Shown piece after piece: positions 1 to 8,516 of a stretch of DNA of 51,586 nt. The position numbers were made by a program, and so were the translations under genes. Source of the stretch: an uncultured Neomegalonema sp. (GTDB taxonomy: Bacteria; Pseudomonadota; Alphaproteobacteria; Rhodobacterales; Rhodobacteraceae); the NCBI GenBank assembly GCA_937990185.1, contig CALKBI010000014.1, positions 1 to 51,586 on the forward strand. The letters are read 5' to 3'. The notes below the pieces were generated by a model. The model searched no databases. It saw only the letters and a program-made list of their open reading frames with translations, and was not told the origin of the DNA. Within the stretch, counting starts at the first letter, position 1. Each line of letters begins with the position of its first letter.

Positions 1-89
1 TACATAGTTTTACGGGCCAAAAGCACGCCAGTGGATGAAATCGCATTTTCTGCGGTTTCACCTAAGTCACTGACAGACCTTCGGAAAAT

Positions 90-164
<75 letters not shown>

Positions 165-196
165 TCATGACCACTTGTGGTCGGCGTAGGCAGGCA

Positions 197-224
197 TCTA
201 TACGGATTCGCGGGCGCTTTGCAA
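197..224 (-). promoter_or_regulatory. Probable promoter of tRNA-Gly
   Basis: On the minus strand, TTGCAA (224-219), a 16-bp spacer and TATAGA (202-197) form a sigma70-like promoter. It would start transcription about 25 nt before the mature tRNA 5' end. The leader so defined contains an inverted repeat, GACCAC-TT-GTGGTC (169-182). The promoter call is by motif only. Confidence 0.5.
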
Positions 225-243
225 CACGTTTCCTGAACATGGT

Positions 244-963
244 TTACGAGATCTTTTCTTCGTTCAACGCACGCCATTTAGGAGCATCGCCCAGCGTATC
301 GATAAAAGCCTCATGTGCTTGCTTTTCCTGATCAGTTAACAAGACAGGCCGCAGCTTTCCACGCGCTTTCGCTGGCGCGCTGCTATCAACTGAAACGGTA
401 TCCCCAATGGCGCTTTTTCGTGCGACATCCAGTGAAAACCCGCCCTGCCGCCCGCCAATCAGCTCGATATAGACATCGGCTAGAAGTTCCGAATCGAGCA
501 AAGCGCCGTGTTTAACCCGTTTCGCACTATCGATTCGGAATCGGCGGCACAGCGCATCAAGGCTGTTTTGCGCACCGGGAAAGCGATTACGGGCCATATC
601 GAGCGTATCAATGACCCGATCAAACTGAATTCGAGCTTTATTCACGCGCTCCAATTCAAAGTTGAGAAATTTCACATCGAATTTAGCGTTGTGAATCACC
701 AGCGTCCCGGTTCCGATAAAATCCACAAAATCTTGTGCGATTGTCTCGAATACCGGCTTATCAGCTAAAAAAGCCTCGGTGATACCATGAATCGCTTCGG
801 CTTCCGCAGGCATTGGTCGCCTCGGGTTTATATACTGGTGATAGGTGCGCCCGGTCGGAATGTGATTGATCAATTCCAGCGCACCGATTTCAACGACCCG
901 ATGCTCTCCGGGCTCAAGACCTGTTGTTTCAGTATCCAGCACCAATTCGCGAATATCGCTCAT
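244..963 (-). CDS. dnaQ: DNA polymerase III epsilon subunit (3'-5' proofreading exonuclease)
   Basis: A 239-residue DEDDh exonuclease that proofreads newly replicated DNA within the Pol III core. Exo I is DTETTG with D10 and E12, Exo II is HNAKFD around residues 91-96, and Exo III is H152...D157 in [11 protein letters not shown]. Length is normal for the family. The ATG at 963 overlaps the coaE stop by 4 bp (ATGA), so it is the last, translationally coupled gene of the ppsR-maf-aroE-coaE-dnaQ operon. The secB gene often found next to dnaQ in other alphaproteobacteria is not in the part visible here; a tRNA follows instead. Confidence 0.96.
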   Translation of the reverse strand: MSDIRELVLDTETTGLEPGEHRVVEIGALELINHIPTGRTYHQYINPRRPMPAEAEAIHGITEAFLADKPVFETIAQDFVDFIGTGTLVIHNAKFDVKFLNFELERVNKARIQFDRVIDTLDMARNRFPGAQNSLDALCRRFRIDSAKRVKHGALLDSELLADVYIELIGGRQGGFSLDVARKSAIGDTVSVDSSAPAKARGKLRPVLLTDQEKQAHEAFIDTLGDAPKWRALNEEKIS

Positions 964-1553
964 GCTTCGGCTTCCTTACGCACCATTGATAAGACGATTC
1001 CGACTGACATTCGCGCGGCATCGAGTCCGGCACTTGTGTCTATAACAAAATCTGCACGTTCACGTTTTTCATCATCAGGCAGTTGTTTCGCCAGGATCGC
1101 CTCGAAGCGTTCTTCGGTCATGTCTTCGCGTGCCAGAACTCTGGCGCGTTGAACCTCCGGCGGAGCAGTAACCACAACGACCTTATGAACACTCTTTTCA
1201 CCGCCCGTCTCAAACAGCAGTGGAATATCGAGCAGGACGATGGGTGCATCAAGATTATCAGAGAAAAAATCGCGGCGACTGTTCTTCAGTAATGGGTGAA
1301 CGGTCTCTTCTATTTTGGACAACAATGTATCGTCTTGAAAAACTGCCTGACGGAGCACCTCACGGTCGACTTCACCGTCAATAATAGCACCCGGAACCAA
1401 AGCACCAATCGGTTCAACCGCTGCGCCGCCTTTGGCATAAAGCGCGTGTACAGCCGCATCCGCATCATAGACCGGTATGCCCTCTTCCGCGAACATCGCG
1501 GCAGTGGTTGATTTTCCCATACCAATGGAGCCGGTAAGCCCAATCACGATCAT
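960..1553 (-). CDS. coaE: Dephospho-CoA kinase
   Basis: Catalyses the last step of coenzyme A synthesis, phosphorylating the 3'-OH of dephospho-CoA with ATP in the cytoplasm. The P-loop GSIGMGKST is at residues 8-16, followed by the YDADAAVH stretch typical of CoaE and the later DIPLLFE motif. At 197 residues it has the usual length. It overlaps aroE upstream and dnaQ downstream by 4 bp each, so translational coupling is likely. Confidence 0.96.
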   Translation of the reverse strand: MIVIGLTGSIGMGKSTTAAMFAEEGIPVYDADAAVHALYAKGGAAVEPIGALVPGAIIDGEVDREVLRQAVFQDDTLLSKIEETVHPLLKNSRRDFFSDNLDAPIVLLDIPLLFETGGEKSVHKVVVVTAPPEVQRARVLAREDMTEERFEAILAKQLPDDEKRERADFVIDTSAGLDAARMSVGIVLSMVRKEAEA

Positions 1554-2392
1554 TCCGATGCGCCCAATACGGCTTGCCGAAGATCGTTATCCACTTCCGG
1601 CTCGCGCCCAAACCATGCGGCAAAACCGGGACGCGCTTGATGGAGTAGCATTCCAAGACCATCAACAGTTTGCGCGCCTTTGGCCCGAGCCAGCTTCAGG
1701 AATGGCGTATCGAGCGGCGCATAAACGGCATCAGTTGCCAATGCCCCCTCCCCCATCGCATCAAGTGTCAAAGATAACGGTGGACCGCCTTCCATACCCA
1801 TGCTTGTCGTATTCACCACAAGCGCCGCGCCGTCGATAGATGCCTCCGCTTCAGCCCAATCCACAACAGAGACCGCACCGCCAAGCTCATCAGCAATAGC
1901 TTGCGCTTTTTCCCGTGTCCGGTTGGTAAGCCGTAGCTCCGGCACACCCGCATCCAATAAAGCGGCGACAATCGCACGGGATGCCCCACCCGCGCCAAGC
2001 ACTGTAGCCGGCCCACTTTTGGCGGCCCAGCTGGGACTGCCTGCACGAAGATTTTCGATAAACCCAAACCCGTCCGTGTTGTCAGCGATGATTCCACGAT
2101 CTGCATCAAAGATAATCGTATTCGCCGCACGGAGCCGTTTAGCACCATCAGTAACTTCATCGGCAACCGCAAAAGCCGTCATCTTATGAGGAATCGTCAC
2201 ATTTCCGCCGACGAACCCGACCTTTCCGAGCATCCGTAACGCGCCTTCAAAATCTTCCGGCGCGATTGGCAAAGGCAGATAATGACCCGCAATGCCATAC
2301 CGCTTCAGCCAATGACCATGAAGTACCGGCGATTTCGTATGTCCGATTGGCCATCCTGCAACAAAAGCCATTGGAGCAACGCTGTGACTCAT
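1550..2392 (-). CDS. aroE: Shikimate dehydrogenase (NADP+)
   Basis: Reduces 3-dehydroshikimate to shikimate in aromatic amino-acid synthesis. The shikimate-binding part has GHTKSP and NVTIPHK with catalytic K70, and NTDGFGF with D107. The NADP-binding loop GAGGASRA starts near residue 133, followed by NTTSMGM. At 280 residues it is full length. Its stop overlaps the coaE start by 4 bp and its start overlaps the maf stop by 4 bp. Confidence 0.96.
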   Translation of the reverse strand: MSHSVAPMAFVAGWPIGHTKSPVLHGHWLKRYGIAGHYLPLPIAPEDFEGALRMLGKVGFVGGNVTIPHKMTAFAVADEVTDGAKRLRAANTIIFDADRGIIADNTDGFGFIENLRAGSPSWAAKSGPATVLGAGGASRAIVAALLDAGVPELRLTNRTREKAQAIADELGGAVSVVDWAEAEASIDGAALVVNTTSMGMEGGPPLSLTLDAMGEGALATDAVYAPLDTPFLKLARAKGAQTVDGLGMLLHQARPGFAAWFGREPEVDNDLRQAVLGASE

Positions 2393-2982
2393 TCCGTTAG
2401 TACTCCTTCGCGGCGTAATCCTTTCAGGACAGCAAACATCGGCAACCCAAGGATAGAAAAATAATCACCTTTGATAGACTCAAACAACTGCGCTCCGCGC
2501 CCTTCGATCTGATAGCCGCCAACAGACCAAAGCACTGCATCGCGAACTTCATCAAGATACTCATCTAAAAACGCATCCGAGAAATTACGCATCGTCAACA
2601 CCGCCGATGCTTCACCCCGCCAACAAACAAGATCGTCGCGCATCATTGTCGCGGCACTTATCAGTTGATGTGTATGACCCCGCAAGCGCAGCATTTGTTC
2701 GCGCGCCTCTGCCAAGTCGCGGGGTTTATCGAATATCTCTTCATCAAAGAGTAAAACCTGATCAGCTCCGAGCACTAAACGCCCCGGCATTCGCATAGCA
2801 ACATCCCGCGCTTTTTCTTCCGCCAAAGCATCAGCAAGTTTATCCGCCGTTTTCCCAGCTTCGCGAAAAGCAGCCTTCAAAACATCTTCATCAACGGTCG
2901 ACGGCATAACGTCCACAATGACACCGGCATCGCGCAACATCTTCGCACGGGTTTCACTGGCGGACGCAAGTATAAGAGTCAC
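2389..2982 (-). CDS. maf: Maf/YhdE-family nucleoside triphosphate pyrophosphatase
   Basis: Members hydrolyse non-canonical or modified NTPs to NMP and pyrophosphate, a housekeeping role. The N-terminus LILASASETR is the Maf nucleotide-binding loop, usually SASPRR; here the Pro-Arg is Glu-Thr. The catalytic LGADQVL is near residue 70, and IKGDYFSILGLP near the C-terminus is typical. The protein is 197 residues, of normal length. It overlaps ppsR and aroE by 4 bp each. The exact substrate (dTTP/UTP or 7-methyl-GTP) is not decided here. Confidence 0.93.
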   Translation of the reverse strand: MTLILASASETRAKMLRDAGVIVDVMPSTVDEDVLKAAFREAGKTADKLADALAEEKARDVAMRMPGRLVLGADQVLLFDEEIFDKPRDLAEAREQMLRLRGHTHQLISAATMMRDDLVCWRGEASAVLTMRNFSDAFLDEYLDEVRDAVLWSVGGYQIEGRGAQLFESIKGDYFSILGLPMFAVLKGLRREGVLTE

Positions 2983-3809
2983 GCATCCTTCTCCGCGCGC
3001 CGCGCTTCGACCAATTGCAAAATCGCCGCTGACGTTTCTTCGATAGATCGCCGTGTCACATCAATGATGGGACATTGCAGCCTTTCCATAAGCTGCCGCG
3101 CTTCTATTACCTCGCGCTTGATTGCATCGAGATCGACATAATCGGTTGCACGGTCATGACTTAAGGCTTCAACTCTGTTTTGTCTGATCTGAGCAAGTCG
3201 ACTTGGTTTAGCAGTCAGGCCAACGATAACCGGCCCTGTTTTATCCAGCGCCATAAGCGCATCGGGTGGCTCGCGTCCCGGTATCAACGGAACATTCGCG
3301 GCCTTTATCCCTCGGACCGCAAGATAAACGCAGGTCGGTGTTTTCGAAGTTCGGCTCACACCGATGAGAACGGCATCCGCCTCGGGTATCCGCTCCGCAA
3401 GGCGGCCATCATCATAAGCCATTGCAAAATCAAGTGCAGCAACACGCGAGTAATACCGCTCATCAACAGCATGTTGAGCACCGGGTCTCATCGCAGCGCT
3501 TATTCCAAAATGCGCTGTTAGTGTCGATAAGATCGGATCTAGGAACGGAACCGCCAGGACACCAATGTCGTGACAGCGACGCTCTAACCGCGCGCGCAAG
3601 TCGGCCTCTACAACAGTATGAAAGACCAAACCGGGTTCTTTCGCAATTGCCTCCAACGCATCATCCAGCGACTCAGCTGTCCGAATCATGACGTGCCGTC
3701 GATAAGAAACACGGACATCTTTGAACATCGCAACAGTCGCTCGCAGCGCTGAAGAGATCGTTTCACCGGTAGAATCCGATATCATGTGTATGCGGTAAGG
3801 ATCAGCCAT
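2979..3809 (-). CDS. ppsR: Pyruvate, phosphate dikinase regulatory protein (DUF299 kinase/phosphorylase)
   Basis: A bifunctional ADP-dependent Ser/Thr kinase and phosphorylase of the family that switches pyruvate phosphate dikinase or PEP synthase off and on. The start IHMISDSTGET and the P-loop GVSRTSKT (residues 150-157) are diagnostic. Length is 276 residues. It is the first gene of the five-gene minus-strand operon and sits next to the candidate origin. This is the homologue of Rickettsia RP001, whose adjacency to hemE marks the origin in Caulobacter and Rickettsia (family knowledge). Confidence 0.93.
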   Translation of the reverse strand: MADPYRIHMISDSTGETISSALRATVAMFKDVRVSYRRHVMIRTAESLDDALEAIAKEPGLVFHTVVEADLRARLERRCHDIGVLAVPFLDPILSTLTAHFGISAAMRPGAQHAVDERYYSRVAALDFAMAYDDGRLAERIPEADAVLIGVSRTSKTPTCVYLAVRGIKAANVPLIPGREPPDALMALDKTGPVIVGLTAKPSRLAQIRQNRVEALSHDRATDYVDLDAIKREVIEARQLMERLQCPIIDVTRRSIEETSAAILQLVEARRAEKDA

Positions 3810-3814
3810 AGGCC

Positions 3815-3823
3815 TGTGGATAG
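3815..3823 (-). promoter_or_regulatory. DnaA-box-like nine-mer
   Basis: Minus strand CTATCCACA, one mismatch to TTATCCACA, directly upstream of ppsR at the edge of the candidate origin. Confidence 0.45.
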
Positions 3824-3933
3824 CGTTAGCAACTCACCTTTCCCACCTGAAAATGAATTTCATCCCCCTCTTTCGAGTCTTCTACAGAAAATCGTCGATT
3901 GCACTTATCTCGACGATACGCATCTGTGAATCG

Positions 3934-3942
3934 TGGGGATAA
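3934..3942 (-). promoter_or_regulatory. DnaA-box-like nine-mer
   Basis: Minus strand TTATCCCCA, one mismatch to TTATCCACA, just before the AT-rich part of the candidate origin. Confidence 0.4.
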
Positions 3943-3986
3943 GAATATTCAGCTCAAAATTTGCTAACTTCAGATATGAGGAATTT

Positions 3987-4001
3987 TTAACGAATTGTTA
4001 A
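3987..4001 (+). promoter_or_regulatory. CtrA-type binding site in the candidate origin
   Basis: TTAA-CGAATTG-TTAA is a perfect TTAA-N7-TTAA match to the CtrA consensus. In Caulobacter, CtrA bound at the origin blocks initiation and overlaps hemE control. A weaker half-match, TGAA-N7-TTAA, follows at 4008-4022. Confidence 0.55.
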
Positions 4002-4106
4002 TCAATATGAATATTTCGTTAACAGCAGATATCGAAAACTCTCAATTCGTTCCAAATCGTAACAAGGATAAATTTATTGATGAAAAATGATTAACTCTAA
4101 TCCCCA

Positions 4107-4115
4107 CTATCCACA
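4107..4115 (+). promoter_or_regulatory. DnaA-box-like nine-mer inside an inverted repeat
   Basis: CTATCCACA, one mismatch to TTATCCACA, sits between the arms TAATCCC (4098-4104) and GGGATTA (4116-4122). Confidence 0.5.
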
Positions 4116-4229
4116 GGGATTAATAACTACCATCAAGATTCCAGATTCTTTTATGAATGAATAAAAAGAAGACATATCGCGACAAACCACCGCTTGCGCC
4201 TTGGGCAAAAACACGAAACACATTCCAAT

Positions 4230-5261
4230 ATGAACACAGATGATAAATTACTCATTCGCGCTCTTAAGGGCGAAACACTCAGCACCCCCCCCGTTTGGCT
4301 CATGCGACAAGCTGGAAGGTATTTGCCTGAATACCGTGCGTTACGGGAAAAAGCCGGTGGGTTTCTGAACCTTTGTTATACGCCAGATTTTGCTGTTGAA
4401 GTCACGCTTCAACCCATCAGACGTTTTGGTTTTGATGCTTCAATTTTATTTTCAGACATTCTCGTAGTTCCTCATGCGATGGGCAGAGACGTTTGGTTCG
4501 AGACGGGCGAAGGCCCCAGATTGAATCCGCTGACGGATGACGAACCTCTTCCAACGCTTAATCTGGAAAGTTTCCATAAGCATTTAGCCCCTGTCTATGA
4601 GACGGTTGGCCGTTTGCGTGAAGAATTGCCAAAAGAGACTGCACTTATAGGATTTTCGGGCGCGCCGTGGACCTTGGCTACTTATGTGATCGCCGGACGC
4701 GGCAAAGACGAACAAGCCGCTGCACGGCAATTGATGTTTTCTAATCCTGAGCGGTTTTCAGGACTGATTGATGTCCTTACCGACGCGGTATCGCACTATC
4801 TCATTCGGCAAATTGATGCGGGTGCAGAAGCTGTCCAAATCTTTGATAGTTGGGCGAGCGCCCTAGCCCCGAACAGCTTTGACAAATATTGCGTCGCACC
4901 AACGGTAAAGATCGTAAATGTGGTGCGTGCTGTTCATCCAAACACCCCAATCATAGGCTTTCCGCGCGGTGTTGGCTCTGAATATGCTGATTTTGCCAAG
5001 GCGACCGGCGTGAATGGTATCAGCCTCGATCAGACTGAATCGCCGGAATGGGCGGCGAGAGAGATCCAACCACATTGTACGGTGCAGGGAAATCTCGAAC
5101 CAATGCATATGGTAACGGGGGGTGATGCGATGCTTGCAGATATCGATCGCATCCGCGAAGCGCTTTCTGCAGGTCCACATATTTTCAATCTGGGCCATGG
5201 CATAACACCCAATGCTGATACAGCAAATGTGGATGCTTTGCTCAAACGGATACGTGGGTAA
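4230..5261 (+). CDS. hemE: Uroporphyrinogen decarboxylase
   Basis: Decarboxylates the four acetate side chains of uroporphyrinogen III to coproporphyrinogen III in haem synthesis. With the ATG at 4230 the product has 343 residues. The family signature PVWLMRQAGRYLPEYR is at residues 21-36, and the substrate-pocket motif FSDILV and the late NLGHGITP motif are present. A TTG at 4194 would add 12 residues that do not look like HemE, so the ATG is preferred. The stop shares one base with the hemJ start. It borders the candidate origin, as in Caulobacter. Confidence 0.95.
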   Translation: MNTDDKLLIRALKGETLSTPPVWLMRQAGRYLPEYRALREKAGGFLNLCYTPDFAVEVTLQPIRRFGFDASILFSDILVVPHAMGRDVWFETGEGPRLNPLTDDEPLPTLNLESFHKHLAPVYETVGRLREELPKETALIGFSGAPWTLATYVIAGRGKDEQAAARQLMFSNPERFSGLIDVLTDAVSHYLIRQIDAGAEAVQIFDSWASALAPNSFDKYCVAPTVKIVNVVRAVHPNTPIIGFPRGVGSEYADFAKATGVNGISLDQTESPEWAAREIQPHCTVQGNLEPMHMVTGGDAMLADIDRIREALSAGPHIFNLGHGITPNADTANVDALLKRIRG

Positions 5262-5692
5262 TGGCTGATGCTTATCTCTGGATAAAATGGCTTCATATTA
5301 TAGCAGTGATAAGCTGGATGGCGGGGCTTTTATATTTGCCGCGCCTGTTTGTTTATCACGTTGAAACGCCCTCTTCCGAGGCAAAAACTGAATATGAAGC
5401 TGCAGAGGTAAAACTTCTGCGCCGGATTATGAACCCAGCCATGATTGTGACTTGGTTGTCGGGCTTTGCTCTTATTGTCGCGATTGTTGATGTCTCTACC
5501 GAAAAATGGATTTTTATTAAACTGCTCTTGGTTTTGGCCATGACAGCATTTCACGGTATGTGCGGAAAATGGCGTAAACAATTAGCTGCAGGAACATGTG
5601 ATAAATCCGGTAAGCAATTCAGATTTCTCAATGAAGTGCCTACTATCCTTATGATTGCGATTGTTGGGTTCGTTGTTTTTAAGCCCTTTTGA
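5261..5692 (+). CDS. hemJ: Protoporphyrinogen IX oxidase HemJ (CopD-like membrane protein)
   Basis: A 143-residue integral membrane protein with about four hydrophobic segments. The conserved N-terminus WIKWLHIIAVISWMAGLLY followed by LPRLFVYH carries the family His and Arg residues. HemJ oxidises protoporphyrinogen IX to protoporphyrin IX in bacteria lacking HemG/HemY. Its start overlaps the hemE stop by one base, so the two are a haem-synthesis pair made from one mRNA. The C-terminus ends in a hydrophobic stretch with KPF. Confidence 0.9.
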   Translation: MADAYLWIKWLHIIAVISWMAGLLYLPRLFVYHVETPSSEAKTEYEAAEVKLLRRIMNPAMIVTWLSGFALIVAIVDVSTEKWIFIKLLLVLAMTAFHGMCGKWRKQLAAGTCDKSGKQFRFLNEVPTILMIAIVGFVVFKPF

Positions 5693-5717
5693 TTTCATTT
5701 CAGGCATTTGACAGTCC

Positions 5718-5747
5718 TTGACAATTCTTTTCATCTGAAAGAAAAAT
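5718..5747 (+). promoter_or_regulatory. Possible rho promoter
   Basis: TTGACA (5718-5723), an 18-bp spacer and AAAAAT (5742-5747) precede rho by about 115 nt. A second TTGACA lies at 5708-5713 without a convincing -10. The long leader would suit the autoregulation known for rho, but this is a motif-only call. Confidence 0.35.
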
Positions 5748-5864
5748 GCTGTCAGAACGGGTGTCGCGTCCTGCGGCATTGGCATATCTTTCAAACTGCT
5801 CTTTGCGTCATAAACGTAACGGAGCGAGAGACCTCCTCCCCGATTTCCCTCGAAAGCTCACATT

Positions 5865-7136
5865 ATGGATATGACGTCCCTGAAACTTCAGGAACTTAAA
5901 GAAAAATCACCAACTGCTCTTCTTGAATTTGCGGAAGAGCTAGAAGTAGAAAATGCGAGCACTTTGCGTAAGCAAGACATGATGTTCGCTATTTTGAAAG
6001 AACTTGCTGAACGTGATGTAGAAATCACTGGTGTTGGTGTGATGGAAGTTCTTCAGGATGGGTTTGGATTTCTAAGATCACCTGATGCGAATTACTTACC
6101 GGGTCCTGATGATATCTATGTAAGCCCTAATCAAATTCGTAGATTTTCTTTAAGAACGGGAGATACTGTAGAGGGATTGATCCGGTCCCCTAAAGATGGC
6201 GAGCGCTATTTTGCGATGCTCAAAGTAAGCACGATCAACTTTGAAGACCCTGATCGTGCGGGCCATAAAGTCAATTTCGATAACCTGACGCCGCTTTATC
6301 CTGACGAAAAGCTAAACCTGGAAATTGAAGATCCGACGCTTAAGGATCGCAGCGCGCGTATCATTGAAATTGTCGCACCTATTGGTAAGGGTCAACGGGC
6401 CTTGATCGTGGCTCCGCCGCGCACAGGTAAGACCGTTCTTCTTCAAAATATCGCGCAGTCAATTGCTGCCAACCATCCGGAAGTTTATTTGCTCGTACTC
6501 TTGATCGATGAGCGCCCGGAAGAAGTAACCGACATGCAGCGAACGGTGAATGGGGAAGTTATTTCATCGACCTTCGATGAGCCAGCCTCTCGTCACGTTG
6601 CGGTAACAGAAATGGTGATCGAGAAGGCAAAGCGCCTTGTTGAGCATGGCCGCGATGTTGTTATCTTGCTCGACTCGATCACGCGCTTGGGCCGAGCCTA
6701 CAACACGGTTGTTCCATCGTCTGGTAAAGTTTTGACGGGCGGTGTTGATGCTAACGCACTCCAGCGGCCAAAACGCTTTTTCGGTGCAGCACGGAACATA
6801 GAAGAGGGTGGTTCGCTCTCGATTATTGCAACTGCCTTGATCGAAACCGGCAGCCGCATGGATGAAGTTATCTTCGAAGAATTCAAGGGAACCGGTAATT
6901 CCGAACTGGTCCTTGATCGGAAGATTGCTGATAAACGTGTTTTCCCGGCAATCGATATTCTACGTTCCGGTACACGGAAAGAAGAACTCTTGGTCGACAA
7001 AGCAATCCTCACCAAAATGTTCATGCTGCGCCGTATCCTCAACCCGATGGGAACAACGGATGCAATGGAATTCCTGATCGATAAATTGAAGAAAACAAAG
7101 TCGAATGATGAGTTCTTCGACTCCATGAACTCCTAA
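5865..7136 (+). CDS. rho: Transcription termination factor Rho
   Basis: Hexameric RNA-dependent ATPase that ends transcription of untranslated RNA. In order: an N-terminal helical domain ([11 protein letters not shown]), the cold-shock-like RNA-binding fold with GFGFLRSP near residue 65, Walker A APPRTGKT near 185, Walker [17 protein letters not shown], and the Q/R-loop region with GTGNSEL. Length is 423 residues, as usual. A second in-frame ATG lies two codons in; either is possible. Only 5 bp separate its stop from mnmE. Confidence 0.97.
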   Translation: MDMTSLKLQELKEKSPTALLEFAEELEVENASTLRKQDMMFAILKELAERDVEITGVGVMEVLQDGFGFLRSPDANYLPGPDDIYVSPNQIRRFSLRTGDTVEGLIRSPKDGERYFAMLKVSTINFEDPDRAGHKVNFDNLTPLYPDEKLNLEIEDPTLKDRSARIIEIVAPIGKGQRALIVAPPRTGKTVLLQNIAQSIAANHPEVYLLVLLIDERPEEVTDMQRTVNGEVISSTFDEPASRHVAVTEMVIEKAKRLVEHGRDVVILLDSITRLGRAYNTVVPSSGKVLTGGVDANALQRPKRFFGAARNIEEGGSLSIIATALIETGSRMDEVIFEEFKGTGNSELVLDRKIADKRVFPAIDILRSGTRKEELLVDKAILTKMFMLRRILNPMGTTDAMEFLIDKLKKTKSNDEFFDSMNS

Positions 7137-7141
7137 AAAGT

Positions 7142-8476
7142 ATGGCCGCGAATGATACAATCTACGCCCTTGCCTCAGCGCGAGGGCGGGCTGGAGTCGC
7201 GGTAATACGAATTTCAGGGCCGCACAGTGATGCGGCTCTACAAAAATTAGGCGTGTCTGTTTTGCCGCCTTATCGAAAAACATCGGTGCAAAGTTTAATC
7301 GATCCGCAGAGCGCATCTCTTTTAGATGAAGCTCTCATCGTGAGATTTGCTGAATGCGCGAGCTTTACAGGCGAGTCCAGTGCTGAAATCCAATGCCACG
7401 GTGGACCTGCTGTAATTGCCGCGATTTTGAATAGTCTGAGCACGCTCTCCGGTTTACGGCTCGCTGATCCCGGAGAATTTACCCGGCGGGCTTTTGATCA
7501 TGGTCGTCTCGATCTCGTGCAAATCGAAGGTCTATCGGACCTGATTGCCTCAGAGACAGAAGCACAACGGCGGGCTGCTTTACGGCAGGCAGATGGATCA
7601 CTTGGGCGATCAATCCGTGCTTGGTCAAAAACGCTGACTGAGGCTTGCGCCTTGTTGGAAGCAACGATTGATTTTGCCGATGAAGATATTCCTGACGAAA
7701 CTTATAGTGTAGTTTCATCAAAAGTGTTTCACGTGAAACATTCGATAGAAGAGCTTCTGGATAATGCAATATTCTCTGAAAGATTCAGAGATGGGTGGCG
7801 TATTGCTGTAATAGGTGCTCCAAATGCCGGAAAATCTAGTTTAATCAATGCATTAACGCAAAGAGATATAGCGATTACATCTCCGATTGCTGGAACAACG
7901 AGAGATGCAATCGAGGTTTCTTTAGACCTTAAAGGATATCCGGTTACTCTGATTGACACTGCGGGATTACGTGAAACTGAAGATAAAATTGAGAGCATCG
8001 GTGTTTCACGTGCACGTCTAAATGCGGAAAGTGCAGATATGCGCATTGCTCTTTGTGCACACGACGCACCTTTGTCTAATGATGTTCGATCGCTTATTTC
8101 TTCGAATGATCTAATTGCGTGGAATAAATCTGATGAAGAAATCTCTGATCAAGGATATCTGGCGCTTTCCGCCAAACTTGGAGAAGGTCTTGATGCTTTA
8201 GTTGAGAAAATAGCGGAACGTTTAGATTTTACTGATCCGACTGATGCAAATACGCTCCTGCGGGATCATCACAATACTGCGCTCCGAGAGTCGCTTAATG
8301 CGATAGAACAATACACATCTCTTGCTCAAAACCCCGACTCTCCTGTAAAGGATACCCCAGAGATAGCCGCTGAATATTTACGTATGGCGCGAGCTAAATT
8401 GGGTTCAATCACAGGCGATGTTGGCGTTGAGCAACTGCTTGATGTGATTTTTTCGGAGTTTTGCTTAGGCAAATGA
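7142..8476 (+). CDS. mnmE: tRNA uridine-5-carboxymethylaminomethyl GTPase MnmE
   Basis: With MnmG it modifies the wobble uridine of several tRNAs (cmnm5U34). An N-terminal tetrahydrofolate-binding domain ([22 protein letters not shown]) is followed by helices and an inserted G domain with GAPNAGKSS near residue 225, [15 protein letters not shown] and NKSD. The protein ends FCLGK, carrying the catalytic CxGK motif. Length is 444 residues. A perfect parS site lies inside the gene around codons 195-200 and specifies VFHVKH, a surface-linker-like stretch just before the G domain. Confidence 0.97.
   Translation: MAANDTIYALASARGRAGVAVIRISGPHSDAALQKLGVSVLPPYRKTSVQSLIDPQSASLLDEALIVRFAECASFTGESSAEIQCHGGPAVIAAILNSLSTLSGLRLADPGEFTRRAFDHGRLDLVQIEGLSDLIASETEAQRRAALRQADGSLGRSIRAWSKTLTEACALLEATIDFADEDIPDETYSVVSSKVFHVKHSIEELLDNAIFSERFRDGWRIAVIGAPNAGKSSLINALTQRDIAITSPIAGTTRDAIEVSLDLKGYPVTLIDTAGLRETEDKIESIGVSRARLNAESADMRIALCAHDAPLSNDVRSLISSNDLIAWNKSDEEISDQGYLALSAKLGEGLDALVEKIAERLDFTDPTDANTLLRDHHNTALRESLNAIEQYTSLAQNPDSPVKDTPEIAAEYLRMARAKLGSITGDVGVEQLLDVIFSEFCLGK
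7725..7740. other. parS centromere site 1 (in mnmE)
   Basis: TGTTTCACGTGAAACA, a perfect 16-bp palindrome identical to the chromosomal ParB-binding consensus. It lies inside mnmE. Confidence 0.93.
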
Positions 8477-8480
8477 CAAA

Positions 8481-8496
8481 TGTTTCACGTGGAACA
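8481..8496. other. parS centromere site 2 (mnmE-mnmG spacer)
   Basis: TGTTTCACGTGGAACA: its reverse complement fits TGTTNCACGTGAAACA. This is the only intergenic copy, 5 bp after the mnmE stop. Confidence 0.88.
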
Positions 8497-8516
8497 TTTG
8501 TCGCTATCAGACAGGT

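Larger units (their letters stand above)
3810..4229. other. Candidate chromosomal replication origin (oriC) between ppsR and hemE
   Basis: A 420-bp divergent intergenic region with no gene. It becomes strikingly AT-rich from about 3950 to 4185. It contains a perfect TTAA-N7-TTAA CtrA-type box (3987-4001), three nine-mers one mismatch from the DnaA box TTATCCACA, GANTC sites at 3875, 3928, 4137 and 4144, and an inverted repeat TAATCCC/GGGATTA (4098-4122) around one DnaA box. Caulobacter and Rickettsia have their origins between exactly these two neighbours. The five parS sites begin about 3.5 kb away. Function is inferred, not shown. Confidence 0.75.

Noticed and set aside
1..89. Possible gene or terminator downstream of tRNA-Gly
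   Set aside because: No open frame of note, no stem followed by a T-run; nothing supportable.
4194..4229. TTG start for HemE
   Set aside because: The 12 added residues are unlike HemE and reach into the candidate origin; the ATG at 4230 gives the usual length.
5330..5581. Antisense frames over hemJ and many other genes
   Set aside because: They have no ribosome-binding site or family resemblance and are complementary to well-supported genes.
8002..8017. Further parS-like sequence TGTTTCACGTGCACGT in mnmE
   Set aside because: The left half is perfect but the right half differs at four positions, so the palindrome is lost; ordinary mnmE coding sequence is enough to explain it.
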